This document shows, in pieces, positions 25,742 to 33,188 of a stretch of DNA of 64,000 nucleotides. The DNA comes from Clostridium moniliforme (GTDB lineage: Bacteria > Bacillota > Clostridia > Clostridiales > Clostridiaceae). Under the pieces are notes generated by a model. The model searched no databases. It was not told the DNA's origin and saw only the letters and a program-made list of their open reading frames with translations. The position numbers and the translations under genes were made by a program. How positions within the stretch are numbered: position 1 is the first letter of the stretch; each line of letters starts with the position of its first letter. The stretch spans positions 62,001-126,000 of the forward strand of contig NZ_JAGGJZ010000003.1 of the NCBI RefSeq assembly GCF_017873235.1, written 5' to 3'.

Positions 25742-26443
25742 TTATATAGTTAAAATACTTCCTCTATCGATAAGCTTTGAATTTTTTAAATAAACTGGTG
25801 TTACGTTATGCTTTTTCAAAAAATTTAATACTTCTTTTCCGTATTTATAGTAATTTAAATTGCCAAAGAAGGCTATTTTATTATTGCCAATTGTACCTCC
25901 TGTACCACCTATAAATCCATAATCTAAACCTTCAAGAATAATATCGCCAGGAGGTAGAAGTAAAACATCGAAACCTTCAGTTAATAAAGACTTATATATT
26001 AATTTATCAGATGTTATAAAAGCTTTGTCATAAATATTTAAAACAGAACACTTAGTATAACCTTGAGATACATTAATTAATTTTTTCATAGAAGAATTTT
26101 TAAGTAGAGTTTTATCTGTGTATTTAATATTATGCATTAAAAAATCTTCTGTTATCAAAGCATTTAAAATAATATCATAAGGATATTTGTTTCCAAGTGA
26201 ACTATGAGAAAAAATATAATTTATAGAAAACTCTTTTAATTTTTTTAAAAAATTTTTATCTATATCTTTATGTACTATTACTGTTTTATTTTTTTTGCTT
26301 AAAATATTTAGTTGTATATCAACGTGTCCAGAAATTGCATCATAAACAAGAGATGTATTTGGAACTTTAATAGGAATTACACCTTCTTTTTTAAGGTTTA
26401 TTAATTCTTCCTCTGATATTCTATAATCAACAAAAGAATACAT
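25742..26443 (-). CDS. DUF6873-like protein with possible pentein (GME) fold
   Basis: A 233-residue protein of a clostridial family that I recall as DUF6873, described as having the guanidino-group-modifying-enzyme (pentein) fold. Candidate active-site residues are D35, H40 and D42 (PNTSLVYDAISGHVDIQ) and C132 (SQGYTKCSVL), an order compatible with the His-Asp...Cys sets of arginine deiminase-type enzymes. A glycine-rich block GFIGGTGGTIG (177-187) follows. No reaction is established. Start ATG 26443 has GGAGG upstream. It is a single gene divergent from ytxC. Confidence 0.6.
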   Translation of the reverse strand: MYSFVDYRISEEELINLKKEGVIPIKVPNTSLVYDAISGHVDIQLNILSKKNKTVIVHKDIDKNFLKKLKEFSINYIFSHSSLGNKYPYDIILNALITEDFLMHNIKYTDKTLLKNSSMKKLINVSQGYTKCSVLNIYDKAFITSDKLIYKSLLTEGFDVLLLPPGDIILEGLDYGFIGGTGGTIGNNKIAFFGNLNYYKYGKEVLNFLKKHNVTPVYLKNSKLIDRGSILTI

Positions 26444-26535
26444 AAATTATCCTCCTTAATATAAATATATAATTAAATTACTACTAATATGCTGAAAAAT
26501 CAATAAAAATAGGAAGTTTTACAAAATGATTTAAG

Positions 26536-26565
26536 GTATAGTCAAAATGTATTTAATACATACTA
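26536..26565 (+). promoter_or_regulatory. Sigma-G-like promoter of ytxC
   Basis: GTATA (26536-26540), 18 bases, then CATACTA (26559-26565) agrees with the forespore sigma-G consensus GHATR-N18-CATWMTA. The -10 overlaps the 15-base palindrome ATGTATTTAATACAT (26547-26561). Confidence 0.5.
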
Positions 26566-26588
26566 TTACTAAGAAGGGAGTGAAATAT

Positions 26589-27464
26589 ATGCTTGTGCTA
26601 AAGTTAGCTTATATGGGAGATTTAGACTTTATAAAAGAGTTACAAGAATTGAAAACCCTACTAAAAAGTAAAGATATAGTAATAGGTTTAGTTGAAAAAA
26701 TAGAAGGTAAAATTCATGTTGTAAAAGTTATGTGTGATGAAGAGTGTTATAGTGATAAAGTATTTGAAAAAATTAAAATATATATAAGTGAAATTTTATA
26801 TAAGATAGTAATTAAAAATTATAAAGAAAAGGAGTTATTTGAATTTTTAACAGATACTTATTTTTTCTTAAAACAGGAGGAAATAATAGAAGTAGAGAAA
26901 AATGTAATGGATGTGTTTTATCAAAAGGCATCTATTAAAGATGAAGTAAGTGTTTATTGTGAAAATAAAATAAATAAGATTATATCTAATATAAAAGAAT
27001 GTTTAGATGAAAATAATGAATTTAATATAAATGGATTCATAACATTTAGAATGAAAGAACTTAAAGATGATATAGAAAGAGTTGTAGATAAAGTAATTGA
27101 AAAATATATGATAGATAAAGAGTATAAGGAATTTATAAAATTATTAAAATATTTTGTTGATATACAAGATAGTAAAATTGAAAGAGTTGATATTATAATT
27201 AATAAAGATGGAGGATATAGCGTATTAGACGAAAACAACACTGATCTTTTTGGTGAATTCATTAAAGATTTAACAGATTGTAAATTGGGAGTAGATGCTA
27301 ATGTTGAGGATATAATAATAAGTGGGTTAATAACTAATGCTCCCAAAAAAATTAATATTTTTAAAAAAAAGTACTGTACAAATAATGAATTTATTGATAC
27401 AATAGTAAATGTCTTTGAAAAGCGTGTAGAATTTATTAATGAATATGATAAAAGTTTATTGTAA
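26589..27464 (+). CDS. ytxC: Sporulation-associated protein YtxC
   Basis: A 291-residue protein of the YtxC family, conserved in spore formers and, as in Bacillus, encoded close to infC. It begins MLVLKLAYMGD and is mostly helical, with charged segments such as INGFITFRMKELKDDIERVVDKV that mark the family. No catalytic motif or membrane span is seen; the molecular role is unknown. ATG 26589, 8 bases after AAGGGAG, is preferred to the in-frame ATG at 26547, which lies within the promoter. The sigma-G-like promoter upstream supports expression in the forespore. Confidence 0.82.
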   Translation: MLVLKLAYMGDLDFIKELQELKTLLKSKDIVIGLVEKIEGKIHVVKVMCDEECYSDKVFEKIKIYISEILYKIVIKNYKEKELFEFLTDTYFFLKQEEIIEVEKNVMDVFYQKASIKDEVSVYCENKINKIISNIKECLDENNEFNINGFITFRMKELKDDIERVVDKVIEKYMIDKEYKEFIKLLKYFVDIQDSKIERVDIIINKDGGYSVLDENNTDLFGEFIKDLTDCKLGVDANVEDIIISGLITNAPKKINIFKKKYCTNNEFIDTIVNVFEKRVEFINEYDKSLL

Positions 27465-27478
27465 TTCTAATAAAAATG

Positions 27479-27507
27479 TTGACAAAGATAAGAAAAGATA
27501 TTAATAT
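27479..27507 (+). promoter_or_regulatory. Strong sigma-A promoter of infC-rpmI-rplT
   Basis: Perfect TTGACA (27479-27484), 17 bases, TAATAT (27502-27507). It starts 15 bases after the ytxC stop. Confidence 0.8.
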
Positions 27508-27513
27508 GTTTGT

Positions 27514-27625
27514 GTAAAGAAGAAACAGCCGTTTCTCACCTGCAATGCTTAATTTTAAGTTATTAGTATGGTTTGATTTATTTAAATTGTAGATTAATCA
27601 GGACGGCTTTATGCCGTCCTTTATT
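27514..27625 (+). ncRNA. L20-type leader (autoregulatory attenuator) of infC-rpmI-rplT
   Basis: The transcript leader ends in a strong intrinsic terminator (GGACGGC / GCCGTCC, 27600-27620, then TTTATT) placed before infC. An upstream AGCCGT (27527-27532) can pair with ACGGCT (27603-27608) in the terminator's left arm, giving an antiterminator. In low-GC Gram-positives, ribosomal protein L20 binds this leader and favours termination when L20 is in excess. Assignment rests on position and the alternative pairing, not on a covariance search. Confidence 0.7.
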
Positions 27626-27664
27626 CATATGTTTTATTTGTTAAAAATTTCGGAGGTGGAAGCC

Positions 27665-28177
27665 ATTAGTAAAAATTATATTGTTAATGAAGATATTAGA
27701 AAAAAAGAAGTAAGAGTAATATCTAAAGATGGAGAGCAACTTGGTATATTATCAAGTAAGGAAGCTCTTAAGATTGCAGAAGAAAATGAATTAGATTTAG
27801 TGATGATATCACCAAATGCTAATCCACCAGTATGCAAGATTATGGACTTAGGTAAGTTTATATATGAGCAATCAAAAAAAGAAAAAGAAGCTAAGAAAAA
27901 ACAAAAAGTTATAAATATCAAAGAAATCAGAGTAAGTCTTACTATTGAAGAAAATGATATTGCAATTAAAGCTAAAAAAGCAAGAAAGTTCCTATTAGAT
28001 GGAGACAAAGTCAAAGTCACTGTAAGATTCAGAGGAAGAGAGATGGAATTAGGACATATTGCCCAAAGAATTCTTGACAACTTCGTCGGAAAACTTGAAG
28101 ATGTTTGTATCATAGAAAAAGCTCCTAAAAGAGAAGGTAGAAACATGACAATGATTTTAGGGCCAAAAAAGGCATAA
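27665..28177 (+). CDS. infC: Translation initiation factor IF-3
   Basis: A 170-residue IF-3 with N-terminal domain ([20 protein letters not shown]), the lysine-rich linker ([14 protein letters not shown]) and C-terminal domain ([28 protein letters not shown]). It binds the 30S subunit and proofreads start codons. The ribosome binding site GGAGGTGG (27652-27659) points to ATT 27665 as start, giving [12 protein letters not shown], which fits the family N-terminus. The canonical ATG at 27611 lies inside the leader terminator and cannot be the main start. An AUU start lets IF-3 repress its own translation. First gene of infC-rpmI-rplT. Confidence 0.93.
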   Translation: MSKNYIVNEDIRKKEVRVISKDGEQLGILSSKEALKIAEENELDLVMISPNANPPVCKIMDLGKFIYEQSKKEKEAKKKQKVINIKEIRVSLTIEENDIAIKAKKARKFLLDGDKVKVTVRFRGREMELGHIAQRILDNFVGKLEDVCIIEKAPKREGRNMTMILGPKKA

Positions 28178-28199
28178 CTTTTGAGAGGAGGATTTCATC

Positions 28200-28397
28200 A
28201 TGCCAAAAATGAAGACACATAGAGGTGCAGCAAAGAGATTTAGAAAGACAGGTACAGGAAAACTTAAGAGAGCTAAAGCTTTCAGAAGCCACATATTAAC
28301 TAAGAAAAGCTCAAAAACTAAGAGAAAACTTAGAAAAGGTGGATACGTATCAGTAGCACAAGAAAAAGTAATGAAGAAATTATTACCATACCTATAA
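28200..28397 (+). CDS. rpmI: 50S ribosomal protein L35
   Basis: A 65-residue, very basic protein with the L35 signature [17 protein letters not shown] and the C-terminal [17 protein letters not shown]. Part of the large ribosomal subunit. It has a strong ribosome binding site (GAGGAGG) 22 bases behind infC, and is followed 27 bases on by rplT, in the standard infC-rpmI-rplT order. Confidence 0.97.
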   Translation: MPKMKTHRGAAKRFRKTGTGKLKRAKAFRSHILTKKSSKTKRKLRKGGYVSVAQEKVMKKLLPYL

Positions 28398-28424
28398 GAG
28401 TTTGGACGCAGGAGGTTTTATTAA

Positions 28425-28784
28425 ATGGCAAGAGTTAAGAGAGCAGTTAACGCTCGTAAGAATCATAAAAAAGTATTAAAGCTTGCAAAAGGATACTACG
28501 GTGGAAAGAGCAAGTTATTTAAAACAGCTAATGAATCAGTTATAAGAGCATTAAGAAATGCTTATGTTGGAAGAAGATTAAAGAAGAGAGATTATAGAAG
28601 ACTATGGATTGCTAGAATAAATGCAGCTACAAGAATGAATGGTCTTTCATATTCAAGATTCATGAATGGAATTAAATTAGCTGGAATAGATATAAATAGA
28701 AAAATGTTATCAGAAATAGCTATCAATGATCCAAAGGCATTTGCAGAATTAGTTGAAGTAGCTAAAAAACATATAAACGCTTAA
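28425..28784 (+). CDS. rplT: 50S ribosomal protein L20
   Basis: A 119-residue L20: [43 protein letters not shown] and the C-terminal [14 protein letters not shown]. It is essential for early 50S assembly and, through its C-terminal half, for repression of its own operon by binding the leader. Last gene of the operon, closed by the hairpin just downstream. Confidence 0.97.
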   Translation: MARVKRAVNARKNHKKVLKLAKGYYGGKSKLFKTANESVIRALRNAYVGRRLKKRDYRRLWIARINAATRMNGLSYSRFMNGIKLAGIDINRKMLSEIAINDPKAFAELVEVAKKHINA

Positions 28785-28791
28785 TTATGAA

Positions 28792-28816
28792 GATGCGACT
28801 TAGGTCGCATTTTCTT
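28792..28816 (+). terminator. Terminator of infC-rpmI-rplT
   Basis: ATGCGAC and GTCGCAT with a short loop, followed by TTTTCTTT. Confidence 0.75.
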
Positions 28817-28993
28817 TATATATACAGGAAATTATATAAAGTTTACATATTTAAAAAATATTAATATTAAGATAATATTTTTTTAACAAGGGAATAGTAA
28901 AATTAAGTTTCTAATATTTTATGATATATTGTATATAATAGGTATTAAGTGTTATATATAAACCTTCGAGGTGGTTAGATTAAAAGATTTTTA

Positions 28994-30322
28994 ATGAAAA
29001 AAAAATTAAGTGGAGTACAGGTTTTAGCACTCGGATTTTTTATAGTTATATTTATAGGGGCAATACTTTTAACTTTACCGATTTCATCGGAAAGTGGAGA
29101 AAGTACTAATTTTTTAGATGCTTTATTTACTTCAACTTCAGCTGTATGTGTAACAGGACTTGTAACTTTAGATACAGGAACATATTGGAATGAGTTTGGT
29201 CAAGTAGTTATAATGTTACTTATTGAAATTGGAGGTTTAGGATTTATGTCCTTTGCAACCTTTATAGCAGTTTTATTAGGTAAGAAAATTACATTACGAG
29301 ATAGGCTATTAATGCAAGAAGCTATGAATACATTTAATATTCAAGGTTTAGTAAAAATGGTAAAGTATGTTTTAAGTTTTACTTTTGCAGTACAATTTTT
29401 TGGAGCATTATTATTATCCACTCAGTTTATTCCGAAATTCGGTATAGGAAAAGGTATATACTTTAGTATTTTTCATTCAATATCTGCTTTTTGCAATGCT
29501 GGTTTTGATTTGTTTGGAGGTTTTAGTTCCGTTACATCATATTCTAGTAATGCAGTAGTTTTAATAACAATAAGTAGTCTTATCATTATAGGTGGACTTG
29601 GATTTACCGTATGGATGGAATTATATAACTATAGAGGAATTAAAAAATTATCTGTACATTCAAAAGTAGTTTTATTAATTACAACTGTTCTTATAATTGG
29701 TGGAACTATATTAATGTATTTATTTGAAATGCACAATCCAGAAACAATGGGGAAAATGGGAGTTGGAGATAAAATACTAAATTCTTATTTTGCTTCAGTA
29801 TCTCCTAGAACAGCAGGATTTAATAGTGTATCAACAGATGGGATGACAAATGCTGGAAAATTTTTAACAATAATCTTAATGTTTATTGGTGGATCACCAG
29901 GTTCAACAGCAGGAGGACTTAAAACTGCTACATTTGGTGTTATTATATTAACTGTAATTTCAGTAATTAGAGGAAGAGAAGATACTCAAGTTTTTGGAAG
30001 AAGATTTTCAAAGGATTTAGTTTATAAATCTTTTGCACTTCTAATGATAGGTATGTTCCTTGTTATAGGTGTTACATTAATATTATCTATAACAGATCCA
30101 AATGAGTCATTTATAAACTTAATGTATGAGGCAACATCAGCTTTCGGTACAGTTGGACTTACAACAGGAGTAACTCAAAGATTAAGTACAGCTGGGAAAA
30201 TTATCATAATAATAACAATGTATTGTGGTAGAGTTGGACCTATGACTGTAGCCTTAGCATTTTTAAGAAACAAGAAGAAGCAAACACATAAATATCCAGA
30301 AGGCAAGATTTTAATTGGTTAG
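28994..30322 (+). CDS. ktrB: Potassium uptake channel subunit KtrB (TrkH family)
   Basis: A 442-residue membrane protein with the four membrane-pore-membrane repeats of the TrkH/KtrB family. The four selectivity-filter loops are visible: SAVCVTGLVTL, SAFCNAGFDLF, SPRTAGFNSV and SAFGTVGLTTG. The gating loop region GGSPGSTAGGLKTAT is present. It carries potassium (with sodium) across the membrane as a dimer on a KtrA ring. The GAGGTGG ribosome binding site ends at 28974, too far (19 bases) from ATG 28994; an in-frame ATT at 28979 would be closer. ktrA follows after 12 bases. Confidence 0.93.
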   Translation: MKKKLSGVQVLALGFFIVIFIGAILLTLPISSESGESTNFLDALFTSTSAVCVTGLVTLDTGTYWNEFGQVVIMLLIEIGGLGFMSFATFIAVLLGKKITLRDRLLMQEAMNTFNIQGLVKMVKYVLSFTFAVQFFGALLLSTQFIPKFGIGKGIYFSIFHSISAFCNAGFDLFGGFSSVTSYSSNAVVLITISSLIIIGGLGFTVWMELYNYRGIKKLSVHSKVVLLITTVLIIGGTILMYLFEMHNPETMGKMGVGDKILNSYFASVSPRTAGFNSVSTDGMTNAGKFLTIILMFIGGSPGSTAGGLKTATFGVIILTVISVIRGREDTQVFGRRFSKDLVYKSFALLMIGMFLVIGVTLILSITDPNESFINLMYEATSAFGTVGLTTGVTQRLSTAGKIIIIITMYCGRVGPMTVALAFLRNKKKQTHKYPEGKILIG

Positions 30323-30334
30323 GGGATGAATTAT

Positions 30335-31000
30335 ATGATAAAAAAACAATTTGTAATTATAGGTCTTGGAAGATTTGGATCATCAATAGCAGAAACTTTA
30401 TATAATCTTGGAAATGATGTTCTTGTTATAGATAAAGATGAAGATTTAATTCAAGATATATCTGATAAGGTTACACATGCTGTACAAATGGATGCAACTG
30501 ATGAAGGCGCACTTAGAACTTTAGGACTTAGAAACTTTGATGTAGCAGTTGTAACAATTGGATCTAATATCCAAGCAAGTGTTATGGCGACACTATTAGT
30601 TAAAGAATTAGGAGTTAAGTATATAATTGCAAAAGGAAATAGTGATTTGCATGCTAAAGTGCTATATAAAATTGGAGCAGATAGAGTTATATTACCTGAA
30701 AAAGATATGGGAGTTAGAGTTGCCCATAATTTAGTTTCAGAAAGCATATTAGATTTTATAGAATTATCACCAGATTATAGTATTATGGAGATAGAAGCAC
30801 CAGAAGAATGGCAAAATAAAACTATTAGAGAATTAAAACTTAGAAGTAAATATGGAATAAATGTTATGGCAATAAAGAGAGATGATGAAATTAGTCTTTC
30901 TCCTCCAGCTGACTTTGTAGTAGAAGGTAAGGATATATTTGTAGCAATAGGATCAGCTGAGGATTTAAGTAAATTAGAAGGCATGATAGTTAAATTTTAA
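30335..31000 (+). CDS. ktrA: Potassium uptake regulatory subunit KtrA
   Basis: A 221-residue cytosolic regulator with a TrkA-N/RCK Rossmann domain (IIGLGRFGSSIAETL, then VIDKDEDLI, whose Asp reads the nucleotide ribose) and a C-terminal TrkA-C domain (about 140-221, NKTIRELKLRSKYGINVMAI). Family members form an octameric ring gating KtrB in response to ATP/ADP, and some bind c-di-AMP through TrkA-C. ATG 30335 is chosen because AGGGG lies 9 bases before it; ATG 30326 directly abuts that site. Cotranscribed with ktrB. Confidence 0.93.
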   Translation: MIKKQFVIIGLGRFGSSIAETLYNLGNDVLVIDKDEDLIQDISDKVTHAVQMDATDEGALRTLGLRNFDVAVVTIGSNIQASVMATLLVKELGVKYIIAKGNSDLHAKVLYKIGADRVILPEKDMGVRVAHNLVSESILDFIELSPDYSIMEIEAPEEWQNKTIRELKLRSKYGINVMAIKRDDEISLSPPADFVVEGKDIFVAIGSAEDLSKLEGMIVKF

Positions 31001-31018
31001 CTTAATTGAGGTGCAGAT

Positions 31019-31798
31019 TTGATTTATATAGAAAGTAAAGACAATTCCATATATAAAGAAACTAAAAAATTAAAAGAAAGAAAAAATAGAAATAAATTAA
31101 AAAAATATTTAATTGAAGGTTTTAGATTAGTAGAGGAAGCTTTAAAAGCTGGAGCTAATGTAGAAACTATATTTTGTCTTAAGGAGCTTGAAGAAAAGAC
31201 AGAAGAATTAGTAAATAAATATAATTATAAAGGCAAAATTTTTGGCTTAAATAAAAATTTATTTCTAGAAAGTTGCGGAACAGAAAATCCTCAAGGTATT
31301 CTTGGAGTTGTAATAATGGAACAAAATAAAGTAAATATAAACGGAGAATTTTATTTGTTATGTGATAAGTTACAAGACCCAGGAAATCTTGGAACAATAA
31401 TAAGAACAGCTCATGCAGCTGGAATAGATGGTATTATATTAACAAAAGGAACTGTTGATATATATAATGAAAAAACTATTAGATCAACTATGGGTTCAAT
31501 GTTTTATATACCAATAATTGAAGATAATGATTTTTCTGTTATTAAATCATTAAAAGAAAAAGGATTTTCTATTCTATCAACATCACTTGAAGGGAAAAAT
31601 AATTTTTTTGAAGAAGATTTAACTGGAAAGATAGTTATTACTGTTGGAAATGAAGGAAATGGAGTTTCAGAGGAGATTTATAATATTTCTGATAAAAAAG
31701 TAAAAATACCAATGCCAGGAGGAGCTGAATCTTTAAATGTAGGAGTAGCAACTTCAATTGTTCTTTATGAAAGAGTTAGGCAAAAGAAAGTTATATAG
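31019..31798 (+). CDS. SpoU/TrmH-family RNA 2'-O-methyltransferase
   Basis: A 259-residue trefoil-knot (SPOUT) methyltransferase. An N-terminal substrate-binding domain (about 1-95, KYLIEGFRLVEEALKAG) is followed by the SpoU motifs LQDPGNLGTIIRTAHAAG, VGNEGNGVS and IPMPGGAESLNVGVATSIVLYE. It likely methylates ribose in rRNA or tRNA; the exact target is not readable. TTG 31019 is 5 bases after GAGGTG, with no better start. The gene sits directly before the Phe T-box and pheST, a common clostridial and bacillar arrangement. Confidence 0.88.
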   Translation: MIYIESKDNSIYKETKKLKERKNRNKLKKYLIEGFRLVEEALKAGANVETIFCLKELEEKTEELVNKYNYKGKIFGLNKNLFLESCGTENPQGILGVVIMEQNKVNINGEFYLLCDKLQDPGNLGTIIRTAHAAGIDGIILTKGTVDIYNEKTIRSTMGSMFYIPIIEDNDFSVIKSLKEKGFSILSTSLEGKNNFFEEDLTGKIVITVGNEGNGVSEEIYNISDKKVKIPMPGGAESLNVGVATSIVLYERVRQKKVI

Positions 31799-31802
31799 GT
31801 AT

Positions 31803-31830
31803 TGAACTTTTAGTAAATACTGTGTATAAT
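31803..31830 (+). promoter_or_regulatory. Promoter of the Phe T-box / pheST
   Basis: TTGAAC (31803-31808), 16 bases, TATAAT (31825-31830), starting 5 bases after the methyltransferase stop. Confidence 0.65.
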
Positions 31831-31836
31831 CTAGTT

Positions 31837-32093
31837 TATAATCTTAAATTAATAAAGCATTGATAGAGAGAGTAGATATAAGTATCTTTTTAAGGGAGAA
31901 GTGGTCATGGACTGTAAGCCATTTTAAAAGAATTATATTGAAGTTCACTCAGGAGTTCTAGCTACGAAATTTTTAGTAGTAGTTAGCGGGTAAGACCGTT
32001 AAATTTACGAGTTGGGTTTAATATATTATTAAACCAATTAGGGTGGTAACGCGGATATTCCGTCCCTTTTATTAGGGACGGTTTTTTTTATGA
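31837..32093 (+). ncRNA. T-box leader of pheST (Phe, UUC)
   Basis: The leader carries the invariant T-box AGGGTGGTAACGCGG (32040-32054) that pairs with uncharged tRNA CCA. It is followed by a strong terminator, CCGTCCC / GGGACGG with T8 (32060-32089). In stem I the specifier is probably TTC at 31944-31946 (GAAGTTCACTC), a phenylalanine codon, matching the downstream genes. Uncharged tRNA-Phe should stabilise the antiterminator and turn on pheST. Confidence 0.92.
32060..32089 (+). terminator. Regulated terminator of the Phe T-box
   Basis: CCGTCCC / GGGACGG stem with an 8-base loop and a T8 run. The T-box bases just upstream form the competing antiterminator with the left arm. Confidence 0.88.
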
Positions 32094-32129
32094 AAAATTA
32101 AATTGAAATAGTTAGAGAAAGGAGAGTTT

Positions 32130-33155
32130 TTGAATATGAGAGAAAAATTAAAAGATATTCAAGAATCAGCATTAAAGGTTATAGAAGATGCTAAAACCTC
32201 TTCAAAAATTGAAGAAATAAGAGTAAAATACCTTGGTAAAAAAGGAGAACTTACAACTATACTTAGAGGAATGAAAGACCTTTCTAAAGAAGAAAGACCT
32301 TTAGTTGGTAAAATGGTTAATGAAGTAAAATCAGTTTTAGAAGAAAAAATAGAAACAATGTCTAAAGAAATAAAAGATAAAGAAAAAAATGAAAAGCTAT
32401 CTAAAGAAATTATAGATATTTCATTACCAGGAAAAAAAGAAAGATTAGGAAAGAGACATCCATTAGATTTAACTCTTGAAAGTATGAAAGATATATTTAT
32501 ATCAATGGGATTCACTATAGAAGAAGGTCCTGAAATAGAACTTGATAAATATAATTTTGAAGCTTTAAATATTCCTAAAAATCATCCAGCTAGAAGTGAA
32601 CAAGATACATTTTACATAAATGATAGTCTAGTTTTAAGAACACAAACTTCTCCAGTTCAAGTTAGAACTATGGAAAAACAAACTCCGCCAATTAAAATGA
32701 TATCACCTGGAAAAGTTTATAGATCAGATGATGTAGATGCGACTCATTCACCAATATTTTATCAAATGGAAGGATTGGTAATTGATAAGGGAGTTACATT
32801 TGCAGACCTTAAAGGAACTTTAGAATTATTTGCAAAGAAAATGTTTGGTAGCAAAGTAAAAACTAAATTTAGACCTCACCACTTCCCATTTACAGAACCT
32901 TCAGCAGAAATGGATGCTACATGCTTTGTTTGTGGAGGAAAAGGATGTAAAGTTTGTAAAGGAAGCGGATGGATTGAAATATTAGGTTGTGGTATGGTTC
33001 ATCCACAAGTACTTAGAAATTGTGGAATAGACCCAGAAGTATATTCAGGATTTGCATTTGGCTTTGGAGTAGATAGAATGGTAATGCTTAAATACGGTAT
33101 AGATGATATAAGATTATTATATGAAAGTGATATGAGATTTTTAGATCAATTTTAA
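32130..33155 (+). CDS. pheS: Phenylalanyl-tRNA synthetase alpha subunit
   Basis: A 341-residue catalytic subunit. An N-terminal coiled coil (about 1-90) is followed by the class II core with motif 2 ([23 protein letters not shown]), the [16 protein letters not shown] block, and motif 3 ([14 protein letters not shown]). A cysteine group [12 protein letters not shown] precedes GCGMVHP. It charges tRNA-Phe as an alpha2-beta2 tetramer with PheT. TTG 32130 has the better distance from AAAGGAG (5 bases), ATG 32136 is 11 away; both are possible. Controlled by the T-box upstream. Confidence 0.95.
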   Translation: MNMREKLKDIQESALKVIEDAKTSSKIEEIRVKYLGKKGELTTILRGMKDLSKEERPLVGKMVNEVKSVLEEKIETMSKEIKDKEKNEKLSKEIIDISLPGKKERLGKRHPLDLTLESMKDIFISMGFTIEEGPEIELDKYNFEALNIPKNHPARSEQDTFYINDSLVLRTQTSPVQVRTMEKQTPPIKMISPGKVYRSDDVDATHSPIFYQMEGLVIDKGVTFADLKGTLELFAKKMFGSKVKTKFRPHHFPFTEPSAEMDATCFVCGGKGCKVCKGSGWIEILGCGMVHPQVLRNCGIDPEVYSGFAFGFGVDRMVMLKYGIDDIRLLYESDMRFLDQF

Positions 33156-33188
33156 AAATATTTAAGTATTAAAGTAGGAGGTAGCAAA

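Noticed and set aside
26547-26588. Upstream ATG of ytxC at 26547
   Set aside because: It lies in the palindrome and promoter; the ribosome binding site fits ATG 26589.
27676-28146. 156-codon minus-strand open frame opposite infC
   Set aside because: Antisense shadow of IF-3, no ribosome binding site and no recognisable motif.
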